Source: Spirosoma sp. KUDC1026 (GTDB lineage: Bacteria; Bacteroidota; Bacteroidia; Cytophagales; Spirosomataceae). From it: a DNA stretch of 64,000 nucleotides. Under the pieces are notes generated by a model. That model was not told the origin of the DNA, did not search any database, and worked only from the letters and a program-made list of their open reading frames with translations. Each line of letters opens with the position of its first letter. The first letter of the stretch is position 1. Location of the stretch: NCBI RefSeq assembly GCF_013375035.1, contig NZ_CP056032.1, positions 1,658,001 to 1,722,000 of the forward strand. The letters run 5' to 3'. Below, one piece after another: positions 43,580 through 52,047 of the stretch. Position numbers and translations under genes: made by a program.

Positions 43580-44747
43580 TTTTGTCTTTTCCGCTTCGGC
43601 CCAGCAGGAGCGAAAAACCAACGGGGTCGGTCCGGAAGGACGCTACTATCCCGTCCATAATTTTCAAGACGATTTTCTGGTCTATGACGAAGGCGCTCAG
43701 GCTTACGTGCCTTACATTGCTGAACAGCATGCCGCCGAGACGGCGCTTAGTACGTATGTCGATCTTGAAAGTAACCGGCATTACAATCTGCTGGTATCGA
43801 CCAAACAGGATGGTTACCTGTTCATTAATGCCGCCCTCAAGCGGAAATTGATAGGGGGACAGTGGCAGGTGCTGAGCATTGACAGTCTCTACCAGGTCTA
43901 TCGAAGTGCCAACCGACGAAAGGGGCTGGGTGTTCGTCCGGAAATTTTCCTTACCCTCTACGGAGCCGCGGGCATAAAAGACAAACAGCTGTTTGTTGCG
44001 TATTCAAAGTCTGCTTCAACGCAGAAACTCGTTGTGCTACGGGATGACAACCTGAGCGTACGGCCCCGTCCCGGCACCACGTACGAGAGTTTTCTGAGCG
44101 CTGGTCTGCTGTTTCTGCTGGCTACCCATGCCTTTCTGTACGCCTTCTCCCGGCGCGCCTTTCAGCGGTTCTACAGTCTGCGTGATTTGCTATCACTGCG
44201 AGCGCAGGAAGAATCGTTTCTCATCAATCGCCCCCTGAGCGGCACGAACATCCTGTTTACCCTGAATCTGGGTTTTGTTATTGCCTACCTGGCTTTGTTT
44301 GTCCAGCACCAGGGCATCGATTTGGTATCATCACAGCTTGTTTTACCCGGCGAACCGCGGTTCTGGTGGCTGAGCAGCGAATTTCTACTGCTGGGCGTAG
44401 GGGCCTTTCTGGTGATAATGAGTAAGTACGTAGCGCTGGAGGTTGTTGGCGGATTATATAAACTTCAGGATACAGTTGCCATTCACTTTTTCAAAATTCA
44501 GCAGTCGTCGCTGCTCTTCTTTACATTGCTGACTCTGCTGCTGGCTGTCATTGCCTATAACACGTCCGCAGCGAGCTGGTCCCAGAATGTACTGTTGTTT
44601 CCACTGATCGGCTTTTACCTGCTGCGGCTGGCTCTGTTGTATTTGGTTATCCGGACAGTGGAACCTATCAAGAATCTTTATTTATTTTCTTACCTTTGCC
44701 TCGTAGAATTGATCCCGCTTATCATTGGCCTGCGCTATGTGCTGTGA
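43449..44747 (+). CDS. DUF4271 domain protein
   Basis: A membrane protein of up to 432 residues. The C-terminal half is DUF4271 with about six membrane helices (TYESFLSAGLLFLLATHAFLY, NILFTLNLGFVIAYLALFV, EFLLLGVGAFLVIMSKYV, LLFFTLLTLLLAVIAYN, NVLLFPLIGFYLLRLALLYLVI). Before it is an exported domain of about 160 residues preceded by a signal-peptide-like FILSLFLFVFSASAQ. The start is uncertain: the only upstream ATG (43449) lies in an inverted repeat, and a TTG at 43518 would give a normal signal peptide. In Bacteroidota it is a regular neighbour of hemD. Function unknown. Confidence 0.7.
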   Translation: MSERALLRRRAGIDVVNDVTSTLLQRVVRSSVPLFRSFILSLFLFVFSASAQQERKTNGVGPEGRYYPVHNFQDDFLVYDEGAQAYVPYIAEQHAAETALSTYVDLESNRHYNLLVSTKQDGYLFINAALKRKLIGGQWQVLSIDSLYQVYRSANRRKGLGVRPEIFLTLYGAAGIKDKQLFVAYSKSASTQKLVVLRDDNLSVRPRPGTTYESFLSAGLLFLLATHAFLYAFSRRAFQRFYSLRDLLSLRAQEESFLINRPLSGTNILFTLNLGFVIAYLALFVQHQGIDLVSSQLVLPGEPRFWWLSSEFLLLGVGAFLVIMSKYVALEVVGGLYKLQDTVAIHFFKIQQSSLLFFTLLTLLLAVIAYNTSAASWSQNVLLFPLIGFYLLRLALLYLVIRTVEPIKNLYLFSYLCLVELIPLIIGLRYVL

Positions 44748-44815
44748 TGAGTCGATTCGGTAGCCCATAAGACCTCCAGCAGCTTCCCGTCAGGATTTGT
44801 GTTGCCGTACGGTAC

Positions 44816-45646
44816 ATGCCTGCCAGTCGAAAATCGGTTCTTGAAATGAGTAGAGATTCAATGAACGAGACCAGCATGCAATCGATCGAGGATCGGCAAA
44901 CGAAAGTAAGCCGGCTGTTAGTGACTCAATCCCGACCTGTCGACGAAAAATCCCCTTACTTCGATTTAGTTAGCAAGTACAATCTGCACATTGACTTCCG
45001 ACCGTTTATTGAAATACAGGGCGTATCCTTCAAAGATTTCCGTAAGCAGAAAATTAACATTCTGGCGCACACGGCTATTATCTTTACTAGTCGGAATGCC
45101 ATCGACCATTTCTTCCGGATTTGTCAGGAAGGTCGGATCGAGGTACCTACCGATATGAAGTACTTCTGTATCTCTGAGCAGACGGCCAACTACCTGCAGA
45201 AATACATCGTTATCCGGAAACGTAAGATTTTCAACGGCAATAAAACGGCAACCGAGCTGTTCGATCTGATCAAAAAGCACAAGACCGAGAAGTTTCTGTT
45301 TCCCTGCTCCAACATCCGGAGCAACGACATTCCGGAGTTCATGGATACCAGCAGTCTTCATCTGACGGAAGCCGTGATGTACGAAACCTTACCTACCGAT
45401 CTGTCGGATCTGGATATTCAATCGTATGATATTATTGCGTTCTTCAGTCCGTCGGGCGTAACGTCGCTGTTCCATAACTTCCCGGATTATAAACAGAATG
45501 GGGCACGGATGGCTGCCTTCGGCCCAACTACGGCCAAAGCTATCACCGAAGCCGGTCTGATGCTTGATATTGAAGCACCGCTACCCAATGCTCCGTCCAT
45601 GACTGGCGCGCTGGATTTATACATTAAAAAGGCCAACAACCAGTAA
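44816..45646 (+). CDS. hemD: Uroporphyrinogen-III synthase
   Basis: HemD closes hydroxymethylbilane to uroporphyrinogen III in heme synthesis. The 276-residue frame has several possible starts in its first 20 residues. The fold is recognisable from SRLLVTQSRPVDEKSPYFDLVSKYNLHIDFRPFIEIQGV, TAIIFTSRNAIDHFF, KYFCISEQTANYLQKY, FLFPCSNIRSNDIPEFM, AVMYETLPTDL, YDIIAFFSPSGVTSLFHNF, and AAFGPTTAKAITEAGL. HemD sequences are poorly conserved, but these segments fit. It is followed by a terminator hairpin. Confidence 0.88.
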   Translation: MPASRKSVLEMSRDSMNETSMQSIEDRQTKVSRLLVTQSRPVDEKSPYFDLVSKYNLHIDFRPFIEIQGVSFKDFRKQKINILAHTAIIFTSRNAIDHFFRICQEGRIEVPTDMKYFCISEQTANYLQKYIVIRKRKIFNGNKTATELFDLIKKHKTEKFLFPCSNIRSNDIPEFMDTSSLHLTEAVMYETLPTDLSDLDIQSYDIIAFFSPSGVTSLFHNFPDYKQNGARMAAFGPTTAKAITEAGLMLDIEAPLPNAPSMTGALDLYIKKANNQ

Positions 45647-45661
45647 GTGTTGACCAGTTGG

Positions 45662-45720
45662 AAAGGCTGAATGCCAGGAAAGAGATTTACCCTCAATTCT
45701 GGTGTTCAGCCTTTGTTTTG
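45662..45720 (+). terminator. Terminator after hemD
   Basis: AAAGGCTGAATGCCAG (45662-45677) and CTGGTGTTCAGCCTTT (45699-45714) pair with two mismatches and lead into GTTTTG. It separates hemD from the PorP/SprF gene and argues against a PorP start at 45702. Confidence 0.65.
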
Positions 45721-45839
45721 GGCCAATATTTTTGCCGCTGTGCGCGTTTAATTGTAAACTGCAGCCATTCGGAAGAAGAAGCTCCATCAACGGGCACTTA
45801 TTTTCCGGGGGCGATGCCTGTTTTCATTGCTTAGTCCGT

Positions 45840-46814
45840 ATGATTCGCACATTTTACGCATTTGCTTTGGTGGTACTATTAACTGGCGTTCGAACTGCTG
45901 TAGCGCAGGTCGAGGATCCTCAGTTAAGCATGTACATGTACAATCCGGTATACTACAATCCGGCGGCTGCCGGGTCGGAAGGGGTGTCGAGGCTGCAGCT
46001 TGTGCAGCGGACTCAGTACGTTGGATACACACCTACCATAACCAGTGATGGCGGGGCACAGAGTACGCAGCTGATTTCCTTCAATATGCCCCTGGCAGGC
46101 ATTAAAAGTGGTATCGGTATCTACGCCTTTAATGACCGTATCGGCCCTATAACGAACCAGACGGTTCAGGCGGCTTATGCGTACCGGCTAGCGCTTAAGA
46201 GTGGTACATTGGCGCTGGGGGTACAGGCTGGCTTCTATAGCAAAGGTTACGATTACGGGCAGCTGAGGCCCGGTGAACCAGCCGATCCACTCATCCCTAC
46301 AGGACAGATCAGCCAGGCCCGACCTGATTTTGGCGCTGGAGTTTATTATAATACCACCGACTACTGGATCGGTGTCAGCATGAAGCATATCAACCAGGCG
46401 AGCTATGTATTGGGTACGGATCGTTCGGTCAATCCGCTCAGCCGAAACGCTTTCCTGACGGCTGGTTACCGACTGGGCATCGGCTATGACATCGATGTAC
46501 AACCGTCGGTACTGGTACAGTACAGTACGGTAGGGGGCGTAACCAGCTCGAACGTATCGCTCAATCTGGTCGGTACGTATGCTAATCGCATCTGGGCAGG
46601 TGTTGGCTATCGGTGGCAGGATGCGCTAACGGCCACAGCCGGTATAAACCTGCTACGTGACAATTCGCTGCGGCTTGGTGGGGCCTTTGATTTCGTGATT
46701 GGCGGTACGCAGATTAAGAGCGCTACGTCGTACGAAATACTACTGGCATACGCCTTCCCGGCTCTCGATTCCCGTAAGAAGCCAATCGTGCGCACGCCAC
46801 GTTTCCGTTATTAA
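45840..46814 (+). CDS. PorP/SprF family type IX secretion membrane protein
   Basis: A 324-residue outer-membrane beta-barrel. It starts at 45840, giving a signal peptide (MIRTFYAFALVVLLTGVRTAVAQ). The mature N-terminus VEDPQLSMYMYNPVYYNPAAAGSEG is the PorP/SprF hallmark, followed by RTQYVGYTP, SFNMPLAGIKSGIGIYAFND, ALGVQAGFYSKGYDYGQL, DFGAGVYYNTTDYWIGVSMKHINQASY, and GVGYRWQDALTATAGINLL. These proteins work in secretion or anchoring of T9SS substrates, often beside a large adhesin; here none is adjacent and the gene stands upstream of gldK instead. Confidence 0.9.
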   Translation: MIRTFYAFALVVLLTGVRTAVAQVEDPQLSMYMYNPVYYNPAAAGSEGVSRLQLVQRTQYVGYTPTITSDGGAQSTQLISFNMPLAGIKSGIGIYAFNDRIGPITNQTVQAAYAYRLALKSGTLALGVQAGFYSKGYDYGQLRPGEPADPLIPTGQISQARPDFGAGVYYNTTDYWIGVSMKHINQASYVLGTDRSVNPLSRNAFLTAGYRLGIGYDIDVQPSVLVQYSTVGGVTSSNVSLNLVGTYANRIWAGVGYRWQDALTATAGINLLRDNSLRLGGAFDFVIGGTQIKSATSYEILLAYAFPALDSRKKPIVRTPRFRY

Positions 46815-47072
46815 TTGCGTAGCAGGGGCAGGTTTTGCACCATATATGGCTTAATTGCTCTGTTTTGGCAATATTCTTGTTAGGCAGTGTGCTAGCAGAG
46901 TCCTATTTTTGACCAGATAAGCTGGTCAGTTAAGGTAATAAGCTAAACCAGAAACTAAGTAAAAGCCGCAATACAGTAGAAATTTTGTTTGAAGTTGCGG
47001 GAACATACAATAACCAAACAGATTTTCGTTTTTAGTCTGGTTTCGCACAAGAAGAAGGTAAAATAGCCGATA
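46815..47072. other. Leader region of gldK
   Basis: About 260 bp between the PorP/SprF and gldK genes. A TATTTTTG box at 46904-46911 may be a promoter -7 element, though no well-spaced -33 box is seen. The 5' leader would then be about 150 bases. Confidence 0.3.
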
Positions 47073-48206
47073 ATGATGAAGTATAACTGGTTTACAATCA
47101 ATGCAACCCGTGGAGTGATGGTCGCGGCAGTGGTTCTGCTAATGCAGGGGTGCGGATTTGTGAAGTCAAAATTTGGTGGTGGCGGCAAAGGTGGTGAAGT
47201 AGGCGTGACAAACGGGGAAATTACGGCTACCGGTCGTAAAGGCTGGAAACAGCCAACTCCTTACGGCATGGTACTCGTTCCTTCAGGTTCGTTCATCATG
47301 GGTCAGGCCGACGAAGATATTGCTGCTACGCAGATCAACATGAACCGGCAGGTGACGATCAGTTCATTCTACATGGACGATACGGAAATCTCGAACCACG
47401 AATACCGGCAGTACGTAAATGCACTGCTGGCGGATTCTGTTTCGACGCTGGGTGAAGAAGAAATCATGGCAAAGTATTATCCGGATACCACCGTCTGGAA
47501 AAACGACTTCACCTATCACAACGGTGACCCCATGCTGGAGCATTACTATGGGCATCCTGCTTTCGATACGTATCCGGTAGTAGGGGTGAGCTGGATTGCT
47601 GCCCGGCATTTCTGCCAATGGCGTACGAACACGCTCAACGATTACCGGACGCAGGAAGGTGGTTACCGCTCGTTTGGTTTCCGGTTGCCATCGGAAGCTG
47701 AGTGGGAATGGGCCGCTCGTGGTGGCAAGAACGGCGCAAAATATCCTTGGGGTAACCCCTACGTAGCGAACGGCAAAGGTTGCTACCTGGCTAACTTTAA
47801 ACCACAGCGTGGTAACTTCGATGCCGATGGCTATCCATACACGGCACCGGGTAATGCCTACAGCCCGAACGATTACGGTCTCTACAATATGGCCGGTAAC
47901 GTCGCTGAATGGTGCCGTGATGCCTATTCTGACAACGCCAACGCTATTGTCTGGGATATGAACCCCGACAACCAGAATGCCGACGAACCACGTAAAGTTG
48001 TTCGGGGTGGTTCCTGGAAAGACATTGCGTATTACCTCGAAACAGGCACGCGTTACTACGAAGACGAAAATCAGAAGCGTTCGTACATCGGTTTCCGTTG
48101 CGTAATGGATAACCTGGAAGGTCGGGCTGCTTCGGGACGTGGTGGTCGTTCGGCCAGCTCTAAGAGCAAAGGCAGTAAGAAAGCCGCCAAAGAGAAAAAA
48201 GTTTAA
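47073..48206 (+). CDS. gldK: T9SS/gliding lipoprotein GldK
   Basis: GldK (PorK) is an outer-membrane lipoprotein that builds the periplasmic ring of the type IX secretion system with GldN. The 377-residue protein has a lipobox (VVLLMQGCG, about C27). A formylglycine-generating-enzyme/SUMF1-like domain follows: GMVLVPSGSFIMGQAD, SSFYMDDTEISNHEYRQYVNAL, YPVVGVSWIAARHFCQWR, FRLPSEAEWEWAARGG, YNMAGNVAEWCRDAY, VRGGSWKDIAYYLETGTRY, IGFRCVMD. The catalytic function is not retained in the family. The C-terminus is a basic, serine-rich tail (GRAASGRGGRSASSKSKGSK). It heads the gldKLMN cluster. Confidence 0.93.
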   Translation: MMKYNWFTINATRGVMVAAVVLLMQGCGFVKSKFGGGGKGGEVGVTNGEITATGRKGWKQPTPYGMVLVPSGSFIMGQADEDIAATQINMNRQVTISSFYMDDTEISNHEYRQYVNALLADSVSTLGEEEIMAKYYPDTTVWKNDFTYHNGDPMLEHYYGHPAFDTYPVVGVSWIAARHFCQWRTNTLNDYRTQEGGYRSFGFRLPSEAEWEWAARGGKNGAKYPWGNPYVANGKGCYLANFKPQRGNFDADGYPYTAPGNAYSPNDYGLYNMAGNVAEWCRDAYSDNANAIVWDMNPDNQNADEPRKVVRGGSWKDIAYYLETGTRYYEDENQKRSYIGFRCVMDNLEGRAASGRGGRSASSKSKGSKKAAKEKKV

Positions 48207-48222
48207 TCTGTTACGTTAGTGA

Positions 48223-48271
48223 TACTGGACGTTGGCCCGCCTTCGTATGCGTCTGGCGTCCAGTAATTTTT
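48223..48271 (+). terminator. Attenuator-like hairpin between gldK and gldL
   Basis: TACTGGACG (48223-48231) and CGTCCAGTA (48257-48265) form a perfect 9-bp stem with further partial pairing, followed by ATTTTTTG. It may partly stop transcription after gldK and so set the amount of GldK above GldL, M and N. Confidence 0.65.
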
Positions 48272-48320
48272 TGTTAACCCTTTCACAATCAGTTCCTGTT
48301 CCATCCAATAATCGCTAATC

Positions 48321-49145
48321 ATGGCAGCAGCAAAGTCCACGAATTTCTTTTGGGATCGTTTAGTACCAACCATTTATAGTGCCGGGGCCGCCGTCGTCGT
48401 ATTGGGGGCAATGGCTAAAATTCAACACATCAATTCTCTGGGCTGGCTGCTTACGGCCGGTCTGATTACCGAAGCTGTTATTTTTGGACTCTACGCCATG
48501 CAGAGCTTCCTGTTCCCTGTTTCGGCATCGGGCGAAGGCTACGCCTGGGAACGTGTTTATCCAGAACTGGCTGACGATTATAAAGGTGAAGCCCGCAAAC
48601 CGGCTCCACAGGCAAACGGTCTGACCGGTAACATGGATCAGATGCTGGCACAGGCAAAAGTTACGCCTGACGTTTTCGAAAAACTGGGTTCGGGCTTCCG
48701 TAACCTGAATGATACCGTATCAAAACTAGGTGATCTGACCGACGCTACGGTGGCAACAAATGATTACGCCCGTAACGTGAAATCAGCGTCTTCGTCAATT
48801 AGCGAAATGAACAAGTCGTACGGTACAGCAATTACGGCCATGAACTCAATGGCCGACGCCACGACGGACGCGAAAGATTACCGCGATCAGTTCCAGAAAG
48901 TAACCAAAAACATGGGCGCGCTGAACGCCGTTTATGAACTGGAACTGCAGGATACAAACAAACACCTGAAAGCCATGAACGCTTTCTACGGTAACTTGAC
49001 TTCGGCAATGGAAAATATGGCCGATGCCAGCCGTGATGCGCAGCAGTTCAAAAACGAAATGGCTAAGCTGACAGGTAACCTGGCTTCGCTGAATACCGTA
49101 TACGGTAGCATGCTGACAGCCATGCGTGGCAGCGTCACGAAATAA
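48321..49145 (+). CDS. gldL: T9SS/gliding motor protein GldL
   Basis: GldL (PorL) is the inner-membrane stator-like ring, five copies with two GldM, which uses the proton motive force to power T9SS and gliding. Two membrane helices lie near residues 15-62 (PTIYSAGAAVVVLGAMAKIQ and LGWLLTAGLITEAVIFGLYAMQSF), with a glutamate (E51) in the second, matching the essential acidic residue of the family. The rest is a long cytoplasmic coiled-coil-like region (repeats around YG.AITAMNSMADAT). The length of 274 is a little above typical. Followed after 105 bp by gldM. Confidence 0.95.
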   Translation: MAAAKSTNFFWDRLVPTIYSAGAAVVVLGAMAKIQHINSLGWLLTAGLITEAVIFGLYAMQSFLFPVSASGEGYAWERVYPELADDYKGEARKPAPQANGLTGNMDQMLAQAKVTPDVFEKLGSGFRNLNDTVSKLGDLTDATVATNDYARNVKSASSSISEMNKSYGTAITAMNSMADATTDAKDYRDQFQKVTKNMGALNAVYELELQDTNKHLKAMNAFYGNLTSAMENMADASRDAQQFKNEMAKLTGNLASLNTVYGSMLTAMRGSVTK

Positions 49146-49161
49146 GCAGTCTGTAATTCCT

Positions 49162-49193
49162 GTTCGGTCGCAGCATTGCTGTTGCGACTGAAC
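49162..49193 (+). other. Hairpin between gldL and gldM
   Basis: GTTCGGTCGCA (49162-49172) and TGCGACTGAAC (49183-49193) pair with one mismatch. It has no T tract, so it may be a processing or stability element in the gldLM mRNA. Confidence 0.45.
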
Positions 49194-49250
49194 GCTATTA
49201 CTTCTGTAGAAGAACTAACCTCATATTTTTACATAGCACCACCATAGTTT

Positions 49251-50846
49251 ATGGCAGGCACAAAAGAGTCACCCCGTCAGAAGATGATCGGGATGATGTA
49301 TCTGGTATTGACCGCTCTGCTGGCATTGCAGGTCACCTCCGCTATTCTGGAAAAATTCATCCTTTTAAATAACAGCCTGGAGCAGTCGACCGGAGCCGCA
49401 AACCGGGTAAACCAGGCTACACTTGATAATATTCGGGGGACGGTTGAAAAATCGGGTAACCGGGCTGCTGATCTGGCTATCGTTCAACAAGCCACACAGG
49501 TTCGTGACCAGACCTCGAAACTGATTGCGGATATTGACGCGCTGAAGGAACGTATCATCACTGAAGCCGGTGGGGGCGTTGATGAAGCGGGTGTTATTCG
49601 GAACATGAGCGAAGAAGAGAAAGTCGCGCAGATCATGATCGGTGGCAACCGCAATGGCGAGGCTTATGCACTCAAAACCAAGCTGGATAACTATACGAGC
49701 GGTTTGACGAAATATACCAACGCGAAATATCCATCGCTGGCACTGGATGGTAAAGACGATCCAATAACAAACCGGTCTCCGGACCAGCGTCTTAAGGACT
49801 TTAGTGAACTAAACTTTGCCCAGACGCCAGTACCAGCGGCCCTGGCCGTACTTAGCCAGCGCCAAACGGACGTTCGTCGGATTGAAGGTGAAGTACTCGA
49901 CGCATTGGCCAGCAAAGTAGGGGCGCAGGATGTTAAGTTCGACAAGATTCTGGCCATGCTGAGTATGGACTCGAAAGTGGTCGTTGCTGGTACGAAATTC
50001 AAAGGTGAGATGTTCCTGGCAGCCTCTTCATCGGGTATTCAGCCACGAATGAGCCTGAACGGTGGCCCGGTGCGGGTTCAGGACGGACAGGGCATCATTG
50101 AGTTTACAGCACAAGGTGGTTCGTATGACAAAAATGGTTTGTCGAAACGTACGCTGAATGGCTCGATCTCGTATATGCAGCCAAATGGTGAAAACAAAAC
50201 CGTTACGTTCAACCGTGAGTATTTTGTTGCCAAGCCATCGTACGAAATCGAATCGGGTTCATTCCCTCCGCTGTACCTGGGTTGCGCTAACAAACTGAGT
50301 GTTCAGAGCCCTCAGCTGGGTGCCCTCTGGAGCCCAAGTTTCTCAGCTGACGGCGCGTCAGTTATTCAGTCGGGTGAAAAAGGTAAGATTACGATTGTGC
50401 CAAATGCAGCCCGTGTAACGCTGAACGTTAGTAACGCGGGCAGCTTGTTGGGTAAAAACGACTTTCGGGTGAATCGGGTACCAAAACCAACACTGGAAGT
50501 GTATGCAGGCGGATCCAAAGTGGATGAGCGTCGGGGAATGTCTGTATCGGCAGTACGTAGCATTCGTGTTAATGCCGTAGCGGACGAAAGTTTCCGTAAC
50601 TATTCACCGGACGACGCAAATTTCCGGGTGTCGGGTATTACTGTATCACTGGCCCGTGGTAGCCGGCGGGTAGGCAGTCCTGTATCATTAGGTGCGGGTG
50701 GTGGTTCTGTCGGGGCATTAGCTGCTGATGCTCAGCCCGGTGATCGTTACGTAGTGGAAGTAGAAGGTGTTCAACGGCGTAACTTCCAAGGCAACGTTAG
50801 TGATGTTCCTATGGGACGCCCAACGTTTATTATCCCACTTAACTAG
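49251..50846 (+). CDS. gldM: T9SS/gliding motor protein GldM
   Basis: GldM (PorM) spans the periplasm and couples the GldL motor to the GldKN ring. The 531-residue protein has a short cytoplasmic start with the conserved arginine R9 (KESPRQKM), one membrane helix (MIGMMYLVLTALLALQVTSAILEKF), and four periplasmic domains (D1 about 50-220, D2-D4 to the end). Domain features include FVAKPSYEIESGSFPPLYLGCANKLSVQSP and the C-terminal D4 segment ending RPTFIIPLN. It is the longest gene of the cluster. 110 bp separate it from gldN. Confidence 0.95.
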   Translation: MAGTKESPRQKMIGMMYLVLTALLALQVTSAILEKFILLNNSLEQSTGAANRVNQATLDNIRGTVEKSGNRAADLAIVQQATQVRDQTSKLIADIDALKERIITEAGGGVDEAGVIRNMSEEEKVAQIMIGGNRNGEAYALKTKLDNYTSGLTKYTNAKYPSLALDGKDDPITNRSPDQRLKDFSELNFAQTPVPAALAVLSQRQTDVRRIEGEVLDALASKVGAQDVKFDKILAMLSMDSKVVVAGTKFKGEMFLAASSSGIQPRMSLNGGPVRVQDGQGIIEFTAQGGSYDKNGLSKRTLNGSISYMQPNGENKTVTFNREYFVAKPSYEIESGSFPPLYLGCANKLSVQSPQLGALWSPSFSADGASVIQSGEKGKITIVPNAARVTLNVSNAGSLLGKNDFRVNRVPKPTLEVYAGGSKVDERRGMSVSAVRSIRVNAVADESFRNYSPDDANFRVSGITVSLARGSRRVGSPVSLGAGGGSVGALAADAQPGDRYVVEVEGVQRRNFQGNVSDVPMGRPTFIIPLN

Positions 50847-50956
50847 TTGGTCCTTAGCGGTAAACGAGATTAAAATGTAATCTGTAATTTCACCGCAAAG
50901 ACACTAAACTGAGTGATAAGTCGTTGTAGAGTCATAGTTAAACACAAAGAGATAAC

Positions 50957-51997
50957 ATGATACAGTTTAGAACGGCAGCTATCGCAACTGTGATGTTGGC
51001 AGTGGCCGGAGGAGCAATAGCGCAGGAAAAGGCGAGCACCGGCAAAAATTCGCTGTCTGTTCGTGCCGTCGACGAGAATGACATCATGATGAAGAAGACC
51101 CTTTGGCGTCGGATCGACCTGAAGGAAAAGCAGAATCAGTCGATGTTTTCCAAAAATAACGAAATTACAAAGTATCTAATCGACGCAGTAAAAGCGGGTT
51201 TGATTGATGCTTATGTTAATGATTCGGTTACGACTAAGTTGACACCGGAGAAATTTCACGAGCGGCTCTTGATTCCAAACGCGGGCGGGGGCTTATCGGC
51301 GGAAGAGATTGCAGCAGGATTTGGTAATGATGCCGCTGGAAACGCAACTGGTGATGGCTGGGGCGATGCCAAAAAACCTGCTGATAAAAAAGCCGCTGAA
51401 GATGGCTGGGGTGCTCCCGCAGCTAAGAAAGCGCAGCCTGCTGATGACGGTTGGGGAGCACCTGCGCCCAAAAAGAAAACGGTAGCGAAGAACGCTAAAG
51501 GTAAAAAAGGCGCTAAGGCGGCTCCCGTAGTTGAAGAAGCGCCTAAAGTTGATACGGTAGCTAAAGCGCCTTCGTTTCAGGGGGATGAGTACTTCGCGAA
51601 GGAATTTAATATTCTTGAAATAAAGGAAGACTGGATTTTCGACCGGAAGCGTTCGCGTCTGTATTACGATATTCAGACGGTGACAATTTTCCTGCCTTCC
51701 GATAAGAATACGGCTGGTGTTGAAACGCCCCTGGCGACGTTCAAATACAAAGATCTGGACCAACTGTTCCGCAGCGATCCAAAGAAATTCATCTGGTATA
51801 ACCCACAAAACCAGGCTCAGCACAAAAACCTGGCCGATGCGTTTGACCTCCGTTTGTTCTACGGCCGGATTACGAAAGTGGCCAACCCCGGTGATACGGA
51901 TCTGGTTGGTATGTACGGCGATCGGGAAGGTCTGATGAAGTCATACCAGACCGAATATGAGCTGATGGAAACCGAGCACAGCCTTTGGGAGTACTAA
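50957..51997 (+). CDS. gldN: T9SS/gliding protein GldN with lysine/alanine-rich insertion
   Basis: GldN (PorN) is the periplasmic partner of GldK in the T9SS ring. The 346-residue exported protein (signal about MIQFRTAAIATVMLAVAGGAIAQ) shows the family segments DIMMKKTLWRRIDLKEKQNQSMF, EDWIFDRKRSRLYYDIQTVTIFL, TFKYKDLDQLF, AFDLRLFYGRITKVANPGD, and SYQTEYELMETEHSLWEY. Between about residues 130 and 190 there is a low-complexity insertion with three DGWG motifs (133, 149, 164) separated by KKPA-type stretches, followed by a very basic KKK...GKKGAKAA tract. Such an insertion is not typical of the family as I know it. Shared terminator with uvrC downstream. Confidence 0.93.
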   Translation: MIQFRTAAIATVMLAVAGGAIAQEKASTGKNSLSVRAVDENDIMMKKTLWRRIDLKEKQNQSMFSKNNEITKYLIDAVKAGLIDAYVNDSVTTKLTPEKFHERLLIPNAGGGLSAEEIAAGFGNDAAGNATGDGWGDAKKPADKKAAEDGWGAPAAKKAQPADDGWGAPAPKKKTVAKNAKGKKGAKAAPVVEEAPKVDTVAKAPSFQGDEYFAKEFNILEIKEDWIFDRKRSRLYYDIQTVTIFLPSDKNTAGVETPLATFKYKDLDQLFRSDPKKFIWYNPQNQAQHKNLADAFDLRLFYGRITKVANPGDTDLVGMYGDREGLMKSYQTEYELMETEHSLWEY

Positions 51998-52006
51998 CGA
52001 TAAACA

Positions 52007-52047
52007 TAAAAAAAGGGACTCTTCGATGGAAGAGTTCCTTTTTTTAT
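52007..52047. terminator. Bidirectional terminator between gldN and uvrC
   Basis: An A-rich/T-rich flanked stem, AAAAAAAGGGACTCTTC with GAAGAGTTCCTTTTTTT, one mismatch, 4-base loop. It ends both gldN and uvrC. Confidence 0.85.

Noticed and set aside
45702-45839. Earlier start for the PorP/SprF gene
   Set aside because: The frame starts within the hemD terminator and would bury the signal peptide at residue 47.
51256-51823. Antisense frames opposite gldN
   Set aside because: They arise from the repetitive DGWG/lysine-rich coding sequence on the other strand and have no domain.
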